From: Zunongwangia atlantica 22II14-10F7
GTDB taxonomy: Bacteria > Bacteroidota > Bacteroidia > Flavobacteriales > Flavobacteriaceae
NCBI RefSeq assembly: GCF_002094855.1
Contig: NZ_ARYN01000007.1
Location: forward strand, 124,001 to 188,000
DNA: 64,000 nucleotides
Direction of reading: 5' to 3'
Each line of letters opens with the position of its first letter. The first letter of the stretch is position 1. The notes below the pieces were generated by a model. The model was not told the DNA's origin, searched no databases, and worked only from the letters and a program-made list of their open reading frames with translations. Both the position numbers and the translations under genes were made by a program. Shown one piece after another: positions 64,000 to 64,000 of the stretch.

Positions 64000-64000
64000 C

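Overview
The window is ordinary chromosomal DNA from a marine-type member of the Flavobacteriaceae (phylum Bacteroidota), probably near Gramella, Salegentibacter or Zunongwangia; the genus is an inference. The evidence is low GC content, gliding-motility genes gldB and gldC, a type IX secretion (T9SS) type-B sorting domain, many lipoproteins, a SecD-SecF fusion, a very long FtsZ, almost no Shine-Dalgarno sequences, frequent TTG starts, and the Bacteroidota promoter -7 element TAnnTTTG in front of many genes. I see no insertion sequence, prophage, CRISPR array or integron.

Layout. 1-6.6 kb: 3' part of dnaG, an atypical NarL/LuxR response regulator, nadE, gldB-gldC with a small companion gene, a lipoprotein, engB and an alpha/beta hydrolase. 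6.8-22.5 kb: a complete division and cell-wall (dcw) cluster of 13 co-directional genes (mraZ, rsmH, ftsL, ftsI, murE, mraY, murD, ftsW, murG, murC, ftsQ, ftsA, ftsZ), with a candidate MraZ operator in front and a strong terminator behind. 22.8-28.2 kb: small membrane protein, exported lipoprotein pyrophosphatase, lipoprotein, two periplasmic peptidoglycan-trimming enzymes (S66 and S13), queE and a DUF2911 protein. 28.2-34.9 kb: an apparently gene-free stretch with an orphan terminator (candidate small RNA), then gyrB, mdh and secDF as separate units. 35-45.2 kb: AraC regulator, exported VOC protein, DUF192 lipoprotein-lgt, yidD, cysS, folE, a T9SS cargo protein, a FadL-like outer-membrane protein and a low-complexity lipoprotein. 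45.2-49.1 kb: proS, two identical tRNA-Glu genes, rpsT, glutaminase and peptidase E. 49.2-56.4 kb: four tandem paralogous secreted proteins of unknown function, a DUF6702-like protein, an M1 metallopeptidase, a TatA-like protein and a PAP2 phosphatase. 56.4-64 kb: O-methyltransferase, kynureninase, two lipoproteins, an SDR oxidoreductase, a 51-residue membrane protein, and two overlapping photolyase/cryptochrome genes, the second cut by the window end.

How the genes work together. Most of the window is envelope biology: precursor synthesis and division (dcw cluster), peptidoglycan trimming (S66, S13), lipid carrier recycling (PAP2), protein export and insertion (SecDF, YidD, TatA-like) and lipoprotein maturation (Lgt). 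The least explained parts are the four-paralog array at 49.2-52.5 kb, the orphan terminator upstream of gyrB, the response regulator lacking its phosphoacceptor aspartate, and the serine/arginine- and glycine/tyrosine-rich lipoprotein at 44-45 kb.
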